A DNA stretch of 64,000 nucleotides from Ianthella basta (GCA_964019415.1 OZ025870.1:11187455-11251454), one strand, 5' to 3'. Shown: positions 1 to 11,143, counted from the first letter of the stretch. Numbers and translations: made by a program. The notes: generated from the letters alone by a model not told the origin.

Positions 1-229
1 GGCTACAATTTTGTCACGGCAAAAGTATATCATACACTTTATAGGTTAAAACTGCCAGCTGCCATTTCTGTTGCCGCACGGAGTTAAGTCTGCATTCATT
101 TAGTATCCGCAGAGAAAGAGCCCACACTTCAACCCCTACATAGTATCTTGAGTATAAGCCTTGCTGCAACGTTCCTGACACTTTAATGGGTTAAAGGTCG
201 TTAACACGGAGGGCCTGGCAAGCATCCAG
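1..229. other. No gene seen
   Basis: No convincing coding, RNA or repeat signal is visible in this left edge before the DIRS fossil. It may hold the element's left terminal sequence, but no terminal repeat can be matched inside the window. Confidence 0.4.
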
Positions 230-3200
230 CTGCACATGCAGAGAAGGCAGAGGTCACGTGCTCAGTGTTGGCGGGCCAAACTGCTCTCTAAGCGAGCACG
301 GGCAACTTCCAAGCCTGCAGAGCAAACTGAGAATGAACTCATTTGTGAGCACGCATCCAGCAACAATGGCAGAGAACCCCGAAGGGGCCCCCACACCAGT
401 TGGGGCAGCAATGACCTCTGACGGAGGAAAACCAAAGAACGTTGCAGCTAGTGCAGTCTTTGGTGAAAGACACAGTGAGAGCAGCGGTCGCAGACGCCAC
501 CCGCGACCTCAGAGAGGTGGTGGACCAGCGCCTGGCGGCCCAAGCAGCCCCAGCCAGCTAGCACAACTTTTAATGGTACATTCCCAGTGGGTAGCGGGGG
601 GTAGCTAGCATGCCCAGCAGGGGTCTGTTGCCCCCAACCACTACTCTGTCAGGCATGCCAGTGATGTCTGCGGTGCCCACAGCTGGTCCAGCGAGCAGTA
701 GCAGCCTCACCCCTAGGCTAGCTGAAAAGATTTGGAAGGGGAAATTTGTCAAGCTAAGTGAGCTGCTTCCCAGCAGGCTGGGAGCCCTTGAAGTAACGTA
801 CACTGAGGGACTTGATGTCAAACAGAGACAAACCTCAAAACCGAACAGGATTACGTCAATCCAGCAGTGGGTGGTTTGCCTTAACTCAGTCATCAGCGTA
901 GTGGCTCTCAAGCACCCTGAACGTGTGCAGGACCTCCTTGGCTACTCATCAATGATCACAAAAGCCAGTCTTGACTATGAAGGGACCCCGTGGCTTGCAT
1001 ACGATGCCCACTTCAGACGTTTGGCAGCAGCCAACTGACTCAATGATCACAGGTAGACGTGTCTCTTTGGACTAGCCAATTTACAAGTGCAAAGTTATCA
1101 AAGGGCGCCAGCTGCAGTGGCTTGGCAGTTGTCCCGTCCCCCACCAAAGATGGGGGTCCAGTGGGGCCCAGCGAGGTGGCTACTGGGTCAAGAGCTGCCC
1201 GTCAGAAAGCAACTGCTCCCTACTCCATTCCAGGCAAGATCTGCAGGGCGTGGAACTTCAGCCGCTGTACGCGGCTCCATTGCAAATTTAACCATATTTG
1301 CATGGACTGCCACTCACCAGGACACCCAGCTAAAGCGTGCAGAGTGACCAGAAGTTTAGCAGAGACGGCCTCAGACAACCCAAGCCCCCCTTTCCGTGAG
1401 GGGGTCTCCGCAGAGGCTCGCGGAAGTGAGCAGATAGAGTCAGTTGCAGTAAACCACGATTTATCACATGATCCAGACCTGATTACCCACTGGGAACCTT
1501 TTGATGGCCCCCTGTCAACACCCAATTAGAGAAACAGCACCTCCAATGAATACAGATGAGTTATTTTGTATAGGACACGTAGACACTAACCAGTTGATTC
1601 AATTAGATAGTTGCAAGCCTACACCCGAACACTTTATCTCAATCCCTTCAACAGCCTCCCACATTGTCACGCCATTACTCCCACACCGCTGGGAAGGCCT
1701 CCTATGCCAGCACCCAGACCAGGCCCTAGCTTCCTATGTCGTCTCAGGCCTATCAAATGGCTTCTACATTGGGTACCAGTACAGCAGCACTAGGAGATCA
1801 TCGCTATATCAGCAAACATATGCTATCAGCCACAAGGAATCACAGACCAGTAGAGCAGTACCTAGCCACTGAGCTGGCAGCGGGCAGGATTAGCGGGCTA
1901 TTCCTGAAATCAGAAGTCTCATAGTGCAGGTGAGCAGATTTGGGGTTATACCTAAGAAGAATGGAGAGTGGCGCCTGATCCTGGATCTATTGTCACCACC
2001 TCACAGGAGTGTCAACGACGGGATCAACCCTCAGTTATGCTCAGTACAGTACCCAACCGTGGACCAAGCTATCGTCCATATCTTGGGGCTACGCCCAGGT
2101 GCCATGCTGGCCAAAGTTGACATATAGCTCACGCCTTCCAGAATATCCCAGTACACCCAGAAGATTGTCACCTACTGGGCATAAGCTGGGGTGGAAAGGT
2201 TTACCTTGACTTGACCCTTCCCTTTGGCCTCAGGTCATCCCCAAAGATATTAACAGCAGTTGCCGATGCACTGGAATGGGCCTTCCTTAAACAGGGTGTG
2301 TCCTGGATCACACATTACATTGATGACTTTCTAACAATGGGCCAACTGGAGACCACAGAATGCAGGGACAACCTAGAGTTAATATTGAGGACTTGTGAGT
2401 GGCTAGGGGTGCCGCCTGCCGAGCAAAAGCTGGAGGAATTGAAGGCACTGATCAGGCTGTGGAAGTCCAAGAAAGCCTGCAAGAAATGTGAATTACTGTC
2501 ACTAGTGGGGAAGCTCTCACATGCCTGCAAAGTGGTACACCCAGGCCAAGGCCTTTTTAAGACACATGATAGATCTATCCATGAAGGCGAGACACCCAGA
2601 CCACTGGGTCATGCAAGCTGGATGCTGAATTCCAAGCTGACTTGGCTTGGTGGGAGACCATCATTTCAGTTTGGAATGCACGGAGCATGATGGAGGTCCA
2701 CAATCCAAAATGGACTCCGACTGTCATCTTTTCCTCAGATGCCTCTGGTGCATGGGGCTGTGGTGCAGTCTGGCTACAGGCATGGCTACAGCATTAATTC
2801 TTGGGATGAAGAATGGATACCACAGAGCATCGTTGCTAAAGAGCTAGTCCCCTTTGCTGTTGCATGTGCCGTTTGGGGCCCAGAATGGTGTCACCAACAG
2901 GTATTGGTCCAGTGCGACAACATGGCTGTGGTCCAGGTGACCACAGCCAAGTCATGCAAAGACCACGTGTTAATGCACTTACTGCGGTGCATCCATTTTT
3001 TCTGTGCTAGGTGTGACTTTAAACTGAGGGCTGAGCACATCCCAGGGAGTTCCAACACTCCAGCTGATGTTGTCTCTCGTAACCACATGCAGGCGTTCTT
3101 CGAGGCAACTCCCCAGGCGCACAGATGCCCTACACCGGTCCCATTCCCTTGTGGAGCTTTCTGACAAACCAGCAACTGGAGTGGACATCACCGGCCTGGA

Positions 3201-4160
3201 AGGAGTGGCTAAAGACCTCATCATGAACAGCTTAGCACCGAGCTCTCGCAAGGCTTACCGGGTCGGCCAGTCAGAATTCATGCAGTTCTGCCACTGTATG
3301 GGAATATCCCCACTGCCAGCTCGAGAATCCACATTGATCCTGCTCATCACTCACCTCTCGTTATGCCTAGCCCACGTACGGCTCAGTGAGGTCCTATCTC
3401 TCGGCCATCTGTCACATGCACATTGTATACGTGCAGGAGTTTGGGGACCCACTGGCAGGTGCATTGCAGCTCCAACTAGCTTTAAAAGGGCTAAAGAGTC
3501 AAAACCCAAAGCAAAGGACACACGCCTTCCAATAACACCATACGTCCTGAGGAGAGTCAAGGCAGCATTGGGCTGGGAACCACACAAGTGGGACAATGTC
3601 ATGTTGTGGTCGGCATGCTGTCTAGGGTTCTTCGCGTTCCTGAGGTCGGGTGAGATGACATCACCATTGGTTAACTCATTTGACCCAGGGCACTTGACCC
3701 CCATGGACATCGTGGTGGATGACCTGCAGAGCCCCTCGCTAATTCAAATATTGCTTAAAGGCTCCAAGACTGACCAGGCATGGCAGGGCATCAATATATT
3801 CATCAGCAGGACAACAACAATTTGTGTCCAATAGCAGTAATGCTCGCGTACCTGGCGGCACGGGGCTTTGACCAGGGTCCACTGTTCCAGACAGAGGACT
3901 GTCAGCCACTCACACGAGCCAAACTGGTTAGCCTCCTGATCTCGAGGTCAACTCTCACAGCAGCTGGCATCGATCCAACAGGGTACTCTGGCCACTCATT
4001 CAGGATTGGCGCAGCAACCACAGCAGCAGCATGTGCACGTGGGATCCATGATTCCACGATCCAGACATTGGGAAGATGGGCCAGCGACTCCTATCTGAGA
4101 TATATTCTGATGCCTCATCAGACCCTGGCACAACTGTCAGCGAGCTTAGGAAGATGAGCA
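230..4160 (+). mobile_element. Fossil DIRS-type tyrosine-recombinase retroelement, copy 1
   Basis: The parts, in order, are a gag-like region (roughly 0.3-1.5 kb) ending in a Cys/His zinc-knuckle-like motif, a reverse transcriptase (roughly 1.9-2.7 kb) with LPFGLRSSP and the catalytic YIDDF box, an RNase H region to about 3.1 kb, and a tyrosine recombinase (roughly 3.1-4.16 kb) ending in GHSFRIGAATTAA. Having a recombinase instead of a DDE integrase, with this gene order, is characteristic of the DIRS order (DIRS or Ngaro-like). The copy is broken, with roughly half a dozen or more interruptions, and is best read as an old fossil. No split direct or inverted terminal repeats could be matched. 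A second, shorter relative lies at about 49930-53190. Confidence 0.85.
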
Positions 4161-4456
4161 GGGACACATATGTGGCATACACGTATAAGCCAAACCACAT
4201 GTTAGCACACACCGAACTACTGTTGAGTTGCATTGAGTCATAATGGCTAACCTTGTAGTGCAGTCGGCGATTGTCTTCCCACACGGCGTGTGACACGTTC
4301 AAGCATAGACACAAGTTAGTCTGGCTTGCTAGACCGTCCCGTAAGCGCCCGGTAGGCGTGGAAGGGAAGGGACGGTCTAGCGGCAGTATAGATTAGATAA
4401 CACCTTTGCATTATCGTGCCAATTATTACGTCGCACCTGTCTAATACCAGCTGATC

Positions 4457-4690
4457 ATGGAGGAGTCCTTCGAAGGGGCTGTATCATTCGCTTTGAGTGC
4501 ACTGCGCAAGTCAATCTCGGTCCTAACGAGACGCCAGAAGGAAGCCTTGAAGAGCGTCATCAGCCGTAAGGATACGTTCGTAAGCCTGCTGCCGAGTCAC
4601 TGGACATGGGAAGTCCATCATATTCGAGTGCTCGCCGCATTGTTGCGAGTACTATGGAGGAATGTTCGGCACTACCTTCTGTGTTGGTAG
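4457..4690 (+). pseudogene. RecQ-like helicase N-terminal fragment
   Basis: The reading starting ATGGAGGAGTCC contains RRQKEALKSVISRKDTFVSL, which resembles RecQ helicase motif 0 leading into motif I. After a one-base frame change the sequence at 4596-4628 reads VTGHGKSIIFE, a recognisable Walker A (TGxGKS) ATP-binding loop. The helicase reading degenerates after that and is cut by the insertion at 4695. Only about 60 residues survive, so the fragment cannot be functional. It lies inside the long-TIR element, which suggests capture by the transposon, or residue of a larger helicase-bearing transposon. The family call rests on motif 0 plus Walker A only. Confidence 0.55.
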
Positions 4691-4694
4691 TATA

Positions 4695-5663
4695 CAGGGC
4701 CGTCAGAGGCAATTTAGAAGTGGTAAGGCCAATGGGTGAGGGAAACAAAGTATCGTGAGCGAAGCGAGCGAAAAAAAATTTTTTTAGCTACTTTTCATTA
4801 TCATACAGATGTTTGCTACGGATCTGTGCCTCAAGAATAGTGATGCCTTTGCTAGCCCAGCATGCACTCTCGATCAGTCAGTAAGTCGTTTTAAGAGGGC
4901 TACATAGATTTCACAATGATATCAGTGATATACAGCAAAAAGCAGCTAAATCATGCTTACTAAACGTTCAGCATTGCATGAAGCTAGATACGTGCCCATG
5001 CATAGGCTACACATACGTATATATAGCAAAATATTAGATACAATAGCTAGTCTTTGATTTAGCTAGCTAGCATTTCAAAGTTGCTAGCTATTATGCAAAA
5101 TCCTCACCTGGTATACCAGCTCTCTTGGAAAGTTCGAGAAACGATCTTCTTCACACCGAATTGACGCTTAGGGTACTAAAAACCTGCGCGAGGCTGATGA
5201 GGCTTGTCACCTATTGTCGGCGTTTCTTAGGTCCACGTGCTTCGACGATGAGACCATTTTGAATTGTTACATCACCGTTAAGGGTATAGCGATTCGCTGA
5301 CGTGTGGTGCTACAAGCCATGCTTCATAGCGCCAGGTGATGTGGGTCGATTGCCTACGTACACGCTGCTGGCCTCCATCTTTATTACGTTTTGAATCGAT
5401 GACGTAACAAAACATGGCGGAAGAAAGGAGCGTGCTTGCAAATCGTGAAGTATTGGACCCTACTTGATATCTCCTGTTTCATTGCATCTGCTAACAACCT
5501 AAGATCATTGCTTCTTTGTTTCCTCAACGGTTAGTTAAGGTAGGGTAAGGGTTATCTGGTTTAGTAGCTAAGAACACTGCTTTTGAAAATTAAAAAAACT
5601 GCTAGCTGTTCGAAAAGTGGTACGGCCATGGCCGTACCGGCCGTACCGCCTCCGACGGCCCTG
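4695..5663. mobile_element. Nested non-autonomous hAT-like element (5-bp TSD)
   Basis: The ends are CAGGGCCGTCAGAGGC and its inverted copy, with one mismatch in 16. The flanks carry the 5-bp direct repeat GTATA at 4690-4694 and 5664-5668. A 5-bp duplication with a CAG start matches the hAT5 type, as does the complete hAT at 26044-28911. No transposase is seen inside. The insertion split the helicase fragment, so it is younger than its host element. An A/T-rich region at 4770-4786 and a short pyrimidine-purine palindrome near the right end are the only other internal structures noted. Confidence 0.7.
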
Positions 5664-6365
5664 GTATACTCTTTAGCCGCATTACCGCGTTGTAACAACC
5701 TTTGCAGAGGCACGGAGCTCCATTGTTTCTGACTTCGGCGCTGCAGTTAAATGCTACGAGCTGCGAGAGAGCCTCCACCATCTGATGTTAGCGCGCCTCG
5801 CTTAACCAAGTAGTACGGTTGCTCTACGTAGCCAATGCAAAGATAGCAGCAACGATCCGGCTCCGAACTCATCGCACACGCTTGCCCCGTCTTCTTCAAT
5901 CGTCAATGAATACTATTACCAGGGATTCCGGGGAAACGGATCTGATTGGTCGAAAAGGTGTTATTTAATCTATACTGCCGCTAGACCGTCCCTTCCCTTC
6001 CACGCCTACCGGGCGCTTACGGGACGGTCTAGCGGGCCAGACTAAGGCCCCGTTTACATTAATACGTTTTCATTCGTATACGGAGCAATTACTGCGGATA
6101 GCGTTCCGTATTCGTACCGTTTACATTAATACGATAGTTGGCGGATGCATCTTTTATTCATAAGTTATAATTACATTCATAGCCCAAGAGGAAATGGCGC
6201 CGTGCTCGGGCGTGTAGGGGCAAGCCTCATTTGCCTCCGCGCCGGCGGCAAAGAGGCAAAGAGGTAGTCCAATCATATACACCATTCGCCGAGAATGAGC
6301 GGGGAAATAGTCTACAAGAACGGCGTATGCGAACGCATTTGCAGTTTTACTGTGGACGCTGTACG

Positions 6366-7316
6366 ATGCCAGCAAAGAAGCGAGCCGGTTCAGCGAATAC
6401 GCAAGCGGATTTATCGAAGAAGCAAGCGGACTCAGCTAAGAAGGATGATCTGGGAACACAGAATGTCGATGAAGGTATTCAAGATGCAGCAAAGACGAAG
6501 GAACCAGGGTTTGTGTGGACGGATGACGAGACAGAGCTGTAAGAGTACAAAGTTTTGAAAGCAGCAGAGAACGTGGATTGGGAATCGATACGCAGCAAGT
6601 ATCAGGACATTTTAGTCAGAATGAAGGACCAGATGCCGTTTAACCAAGAAGAAGCAAAGCAGCTGGGCAAGGATTACCCTCACAAGAAGAAAGATATTGA
6701 AAAGCAGACAGTGACAACAAAGCTAAAGGCAATTCGAATGAAGTACCGTCAGGCTATAGATTCTGGGAGAAGGAGTGGCCACGGAAGAGTTGTCCTTCTG
6801 TACTTTGAGGTGTGTGAGAAGATTTGGGGTGGTTCTCCTGCCACTGACAAAATGCAAGGTGGAATCGAGACTACAGACTTGGGAGACACTTCTGCTATCC
6901 AGCATGAATGTGACATTCCGATTCCACAGAATTCAGAAGCAGATATTGAACAGGATGCTGAACCTAGTACCTCTACAATTGTTCAGCAGAGGAGAGCATT
7001 GCTGGATAACAGGTTAAGCCAGTACAAGCAGGCAAAGCTCAAGAGAAAGCTGCCTCTGGACGTTCAACTCCTAGGATGTGCAAGGGAAGAACTTGAAGTA
7101 AAAAAGCGCCTAGTTGAACAGTTGGACCAAATGGATAAGCAGCACACTGAGCAGGTGGAAAAGCTGTCAGACAATATGGACAAGCTAACAAATTCTCTTG
7201 CTGATGGCTTTAATCTATTGAAGCAGCTGCTGCAACCACAAATATTTTCTCATCAACCAATGTTTCCAACCAATGATGTACAGTGGCCACCCACCGATGT
7301 ATCCTCCAACCTTTGA
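6366..7316 (+). pseudogene. Harbinger Myb/SANT-like accessory protein, broken
   Basis: From ATG 6366 the frame reads a lysine/alanine-rich leader and then the SANT-like start FVWTDDETEL. A TAA stop at 6540-6542 interrupts it, and the same frame resumes with EYKVLKAAENVDWESI and a three-helix Myb/MADF-like continuation. This is followed by an acidic linker and a C-terminal coiled coil (about 7030-7230) rich in Leu, Lys and Gln. In Harbinger elements this second protein helps the transposase enter the nucleus and bind DNA. The single in-frame stop falls inside the SANT domain, so the copy is probably inactive, although the downstream part stays open for about 253 codons. Confidence 0.7.
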
Positions 7317-7925
7317 TGACAACAGTCCCAGACCTTCTGCCCAACAACATTAGCTGTTTTCCTCATTCGCCCTTCATCAGACAAATAGTATAGGGTGACT
7401 GCCACTTGCGTCTCTACATCAACAGGTGCTCGTACGGATGTTACCTTCCTTTCTATGAAAGGGCGTAGGAGTGAACATAGTTGTAAGAAGCTCTCCTGAC
7501 TCATACGAAAGTTCTCCTTCCACTCTTCTGCAAGAACAACATTGTGCACAAAATTCTGCCACCAGATACTCGTTCTCCCCGGCCTTATCCAGAATCTTCT
7601 TGCTCTCCTTGCCCTACTAATTCGAGTGCTTCGAATTGACTTCGAAGACACGAATGTGAGGGCTAGTCTATGTCTCATACGATAGTAATGGCGACTGTGG
7701 AGGTCCAGCAGCAGGTAGGTTTGCTGAAACGCCGTTAAAAGACCTGAAATAAGGCCCAGAAGCACGGAAATCGTCTTTCTCACTTCGGGAAGCGTCATCC
7801 TGGTAGGTCTCAAGCACAACCGAAGCCGAAAAGCATCGTTTCCAATCGTTTACACCGATACGATACGACGCCGTTTTCGAAAAGATCCACTTAGGTCTCC
7901 GTATTTGAAAACCTCTGTTTTCCAA
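7253..7925 (-). pseudogene. Harbinger transposase N-terminal remnant
   Basis: The open frame 7819-7253 contains RRARRFWIRPGRTSIWWQNF followed by EEWKENFRMSQESFLQLC and TQVAVTLYYLSDEGRMRKTA. This is the usual DDE_4-type transposase N-terminus with its helix-turn-helix. The frame then runs into non-homologous sequence and stops, so the D-D-E core, normally about 200 further residues, is absent. Upstream sequence to 7925 is in another frame. It is convergent with the Myb-like gene, as in intact Harbinger elements. Confidence 0.7.
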
Positions 7926-8028
7926 ATCGTTTTCGCCGTATGCGTGTAAACGGAAGGTGCAAACGCAGCGGAATTGCTACGGATACGGGCGAAAACGTAT
8001 TAATGTAAATGGGGCCTAAGACACAAGT

Positions 8029-9558
8029 GTACGGCAAGCCTACTGTGACGTCACAGCAATATGGCGGATTTCTTCGGCCGATTTTCCGGAAGTGAGCCAT
8101 TATCGTTCTACCAGGGAATTTCGAAACGCTCTAACAGCGATTTCCGGTGGTTTTAGACGATAATCTATCATATAAAGGCAACTTGCATAACCGTGACTTG
8201 TTGACAGTGAGCGACAGACCAGTAGTGGTCGGAGTAGAGTATGGCTACCCAGGGGGGGACGTCTAGCATAGCAATATGTCAACGGTTGACTTTGGGAGAT
8301 GAATCACCCTAGGTGATTACTTTCTAGTGTATTGGGTATCCCCAAACGTCCGTACCAGCCTAGCAATGGGCCAGCAGGCACCAAAAGCAAGGGTTGCCAG
8401 CGCAGCCCAAGCAGCTAAACCTAGAGGGCTCAGCAGCCAATAGCTCTCGCAGCAGACTGAGAGGTTGTCAGCGCAACCCAAGCAGCTAATCAGCAGCAGC
8501 AGCAGCCCCTAACCTCACTTGATGAGCGACGGTTTGCCATGCAGCAGCAACCCACAGGCAGGCAAAGCAGGGGCAGCCCAGCAGCAGCTAGCTCTAACCA
8601 GTGCTTCCATGCATACAGGGCACCTGGTGGAGGGGGCTCAGGGGCTGCCCCTCAATAAATGACAGGTGGACAGCCTTTTCACCTGCCGAGTCATTGGCAG
8701 GTGCCTACCAGCTTGTCACGAGCGTGCCCTTGCCCCTTTGCCACAGGAAGTAGCTAGGTTAGGATAATGGCAATTGCCTACATAGATACGAGGAGAGTTA
8801 ATGGTTCCCAAACCAAAACTAAGTTGCCGCAATTTATATGGCGCGAAATCCTGACGCGAAACCGAGTGCGAAACAGCCGTGTTTTCGGGCCATTGCAATA
8901 TGGCGGCCGGAAGTGGGCTGGGACGACTAAGCGCACACATCCGTCGATGTAGCCATATTGTCGGAAGTCGACCATGCGGTCCGTCTTTGAAAGCTGAGTT
9001 ACGGTGAAGGAAGGAACAGATTGCATCGTCTTAATCTATTTGTATGTGTAGAAGACAGAGACTGATAATGGGTGAGAAATAATATAAGAGCTGTATGTAA
9101 TGGTATGTGCGGTCCTTCAATGCTGGTTTTCCATCCTCCTTGCCAGTATAAATGTAGCTAGCTACAGTTACGCCCAGGACTTCTGGTCGTCGTACTCGTC
9201 GTTACGAGGGTCGTACCTACTGTAACCGTATCTGACTCTGCGTCATCAGAAAGGACAGATGTAAGAGTTTTAGGCAGGGGAGACAACTGGGTCAACTAAG
9301 TTACCCTAGCTGGCCAGGCCGTGACCAGACCAGATTTTAATTTCGGAATGGCTGCTGCCACCGAAGTATCAGTGTCAGAAAATGGCCACCGACCTGCTAG
9401 TACCACCGATGTTTGCGGAACTGAACAAAGAATCGATGTCCGCAGTGCCTAGGCAAGCTGTACAAGTGCTCTATTGCCACTTACAGCTATACCATTAGGT
9501 ATACGATCGAAATCATGCTGGGCAAGAACGATTACTCCGCAAACTTTTAGGGATCCAG
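8029..9558. other. Intergenic DNA without a recognisable gene
   Basis: The stretch contains CAG/GCAGCC-rich low-complexity sequence (about 8370-8600) and one copy of a dispersed motif pairing CACGGCTGTTTCG with GGCAACTTAGTT-like sequence (8806-8883, minus orientation). Related sequence appears near 56411, 57290 and 59820. No exon or terminal repeat could be supported. Confidence 0.4.
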
Positions 9559-9593
9559 TATAGTATACGGACACGGCGATTTTCCGTCATTAA

Positions 9594-9871
9594 CGTCTTA
9601 GATTCGAGCCTCTAGACGTATCCCTAGCACTTTCCGACTTAGCCCCGGGCCGTCTGTAACAACCTAGCCTTGGGCGTTCCATGACAACTTAGCCTTGGGC
9701 GCTCTATAACAACTTAGCCTTGGGCGCCCTCTATAACAACTTAGTTTCGGGCCGTCTGTTCAATTAGGGTTAGGGTTATGTGTTTTGTGTCCAGAGGCCA
9801 GGTTGTTACAGACGGCCCGGGGCTAAGTTGGAAAGTGCTAGGGATACGTCTAGAGGCTCGAATCTAAGACG
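9594..9871. mobile_element. Palindromic MITE with TTAA target duplication
   Basis: The arms of about 80 bp start CGTCTTAGATTCGAG and are near-perfect inverted copies, flanked by TTAA at 9590-9593 and 9872-9875. The loop holds four imperfect tandem units of about 31 bp containing AACTTAGCCTTGGGCG and a short GGGTTAGGGTTA stretch. It interrupts the left TIR of the element at 9563-10627. A TTAA TSD suggests piggyBac-type mobilisation, but the ends lack the usual CCY start. Confidence 0.7.
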
Positions 9872-10048
9872 TTAATAGAAACTTTTAGATTTATTTTACT
9901 TGTAACGCGTAACCTGTAACCGCAGTCACAGGTCACACGTTTCCGCGAATATGAAGATAAGTTCGCTTTAGATTTCACGCACGCGCAACCTGTAACGTGT
10001 AAGAAGCTTTTGTTTACTTAGCTCGCAAAGCTAATCTAGGAGTATCTC

Positions 10049-10495
10049 TTGCAGATGAGATGTAGAAGACAAGTTGCAAGTACTCCAAGTACGATTAAAG
10101 GAGACAGCAGCGACGAGGAGGACGTTTTTGGAATGCCTTGTACGCGCCCAAGGTCCCGCCGAACAAAACTCTTTTTCCCTCCTAAATCTTGGTGCCGCTA
10201 TATTTGCCCAGTCTTGAAGCTTGCTGCGACGGCAGGAGATCACAGGCGAAAGCCAGGTTGTGCTTCAGTTCTGGCCACCAAAATAGAGGCATGTTCCAAG
10301 TCTTCTTTAAAAAAAAAACAGCTAAACAAGTTGCAGAAGGGATCTGAAAGCCCTTTCTCCAATCGAGGTGTCGGAGCAGAGGTTGGGTTGTACTATAAGA
10401 AAGACGGTACGTGGGAACGCTGTGTTATCCGCCGTCTACACGCACAGGTGAATCGTATACTCGTAGAAGCTGGTCTACAGGTTGAAAACGTGTAG
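10049..10495 (+). CDS. Uncharacterised basic protein, 148 aa, inside a TIR element
   Basis: An open frame reads from ATG to TAG. The product is rich in Lys/Arg, with an acidic patch SSDEEDVFGMP near residue 22, a lysine run near residue 90, and a C-terminal part GLYYKKDGTWERCVIRRLH. No family is recognised. It sits between the inverted repeats of the 9563-10627 element, so it may be element-encoded or a captured exon. The frame could also be incidental, since there is no transcript evidence and the codon pattern was not tested. Confidence 0.35.
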   Translation: MQMRCRRQVASTPSTIKGDSSDEEDVFGMPCTRPRSRRTKLFFPPKSWCRYICPVLKLAATAGDHRRKPGCASVLATKIEACSKSSLKKKQLNKLQKGSESPFSNRGVGAEVGLYYKKDGTWERCVIRRLHAQVNRILVEAGLQVENV

Positions 10496-10905
10496 CACAT
10501 ACCGGTGACTTGCGGTTTGCGGTTTGCGGTTGCGCACGTGACTTTCCCACACGTTACAGGTTACGCGTTGGTCAAATTACACAAATCTAAATGTCTCTAA
10601 TGACAGAAAATCGCCCTGTCCGTATACTATACATGATCCTGCAGCACACACAATAAACTTTGAAGCTGGTTGTGGAGGTATGTATGGTTATACAACACTT
10701 TTGTTGAAGGAATAGGAATGATACTGATGATATATATATATACATGATAATGATGCACTGAAGGTATTGAGGTTGTAGCTTTGAATGATCATAGTGAGTT
10801 CTCACAGGATATTTACCTTCACACGGAGTGTGAGCATAGGCTAGTTAAAAAAAAAAAAGTCCATAACTGGATGCGATGTGTCAGTCTGTTGCTTAACATC
10901 AGGAA

Positions 10906-10960
10906 CAAGTATTTCGAGTTAAAAAAAACTCGTGGGGCTGCCGCCCCAACTCGAAATACT
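10906..10960 (-). repeat. Short palindromic repeat, copy P1 (inverted)
   Basis: The arms CAAGTATTTCGAGTT and AACTCGAAATACT flank a core that contains GGGGCTGCCGCCCC, itself nearly self-complementary. The core is in the opposite orientation to copies P3-P5. Length is about 55 bp. Other copies lie at 14529, 40229, 59873 and 60615. Confidence 0.8.
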
Positions 10961-11073
10961 GCTCCCTTTGGTCGCTGCTCTGTCACTCATGATTGATAAC
11001 ACATGACATTGTGTCATACACCTCAGTGACAGTACACATACACCACTAGTCACCAAACATAGCTACATGACCA
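10961..11073. other. Spacer with no gene
   Basis: Short A/T-rich spacer between the palindrome and the CA microsatellite. Nothing specific seen. Confidence 0.3.
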
Positions 11074-11090
11074 CACACACACACACATGT

Positions 11091-11143
<53 letters not shown>

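Larger units (their letters stand above)
4317..6044. mobile_element. Long-TIR MULE-like element carrying a helicase fragment (Pack-type)
   Basis: The terminal inverted repeats are about 90 bp (4317-4409 and about 5955-6044) and begin TAGTCTGGC. Each TIR contains its own hairpin, CTAGACCGTCCC paired with GGGACGGTCTAG, about 25 bp apart. A 10-bp direct repeat AGACACAAGT lies at 4307-4316 and, past the adjoining Harbinger insertion, at 8019-8028. It is read as the target-site duplication. A TSD of 9-11 bp with long TIRs is typical of Mutator-like elements, so assignment to that superfamily is an inference. No transposase is inside. The element instead holds a RecQ-helicase-like coding fragment and a younger nested insertion at 4695-5663. 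Confidence 0.7.
6046..8016. mobile_element. PIF/Harbinger element with deleted DDE core
   Basis: TIRs of about 26 bp begin GGCCCCGTTTACATTAATAC (left) and match the inverted right end with one mismatch. The flanking 3-bp duplication TAA (6043-6045 and 8017-8019) is the standard Harbinger TSD. The internal plan is also Harbinger-like: a Myb/SANT accessory gene on the plus strand and a convergent transposase gene on the minus strand. The transposase keeps only its N-terminal helix-turn-helix region, and no DDE catalytic domain remains. The element inserted at the right boundary of the MULE-like element, using the last two bases of its TIR plus one TSD base as target, so it is younger. Confidence 0.88.
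9563..10627. mobile_element. TIR element with uncharacterised ORF
   Basis: The ends are inverted copies beginning GTATACGGACA, continuing through GGCGATTTTC to GTCATTA, and then, past a nested insertion, through TTTAGATTT and AACGCGTAACCTGTAAC. The ends are flanked by TATA (9559-9562 and 10628-10631), though the palindromic junction leaves the exact TSD ambiguous. The interior has an ORF at 10049-10495 with no known transposase motif. The superfamily is not assigned. Confidence 0.6.

Noticed and set aside
9766-9782. GGGTTAGGGTTA resembling telomere repeat
   Set aside because: Only two units inside a MITE loop, not an array, so no telomeric origin is claimed.
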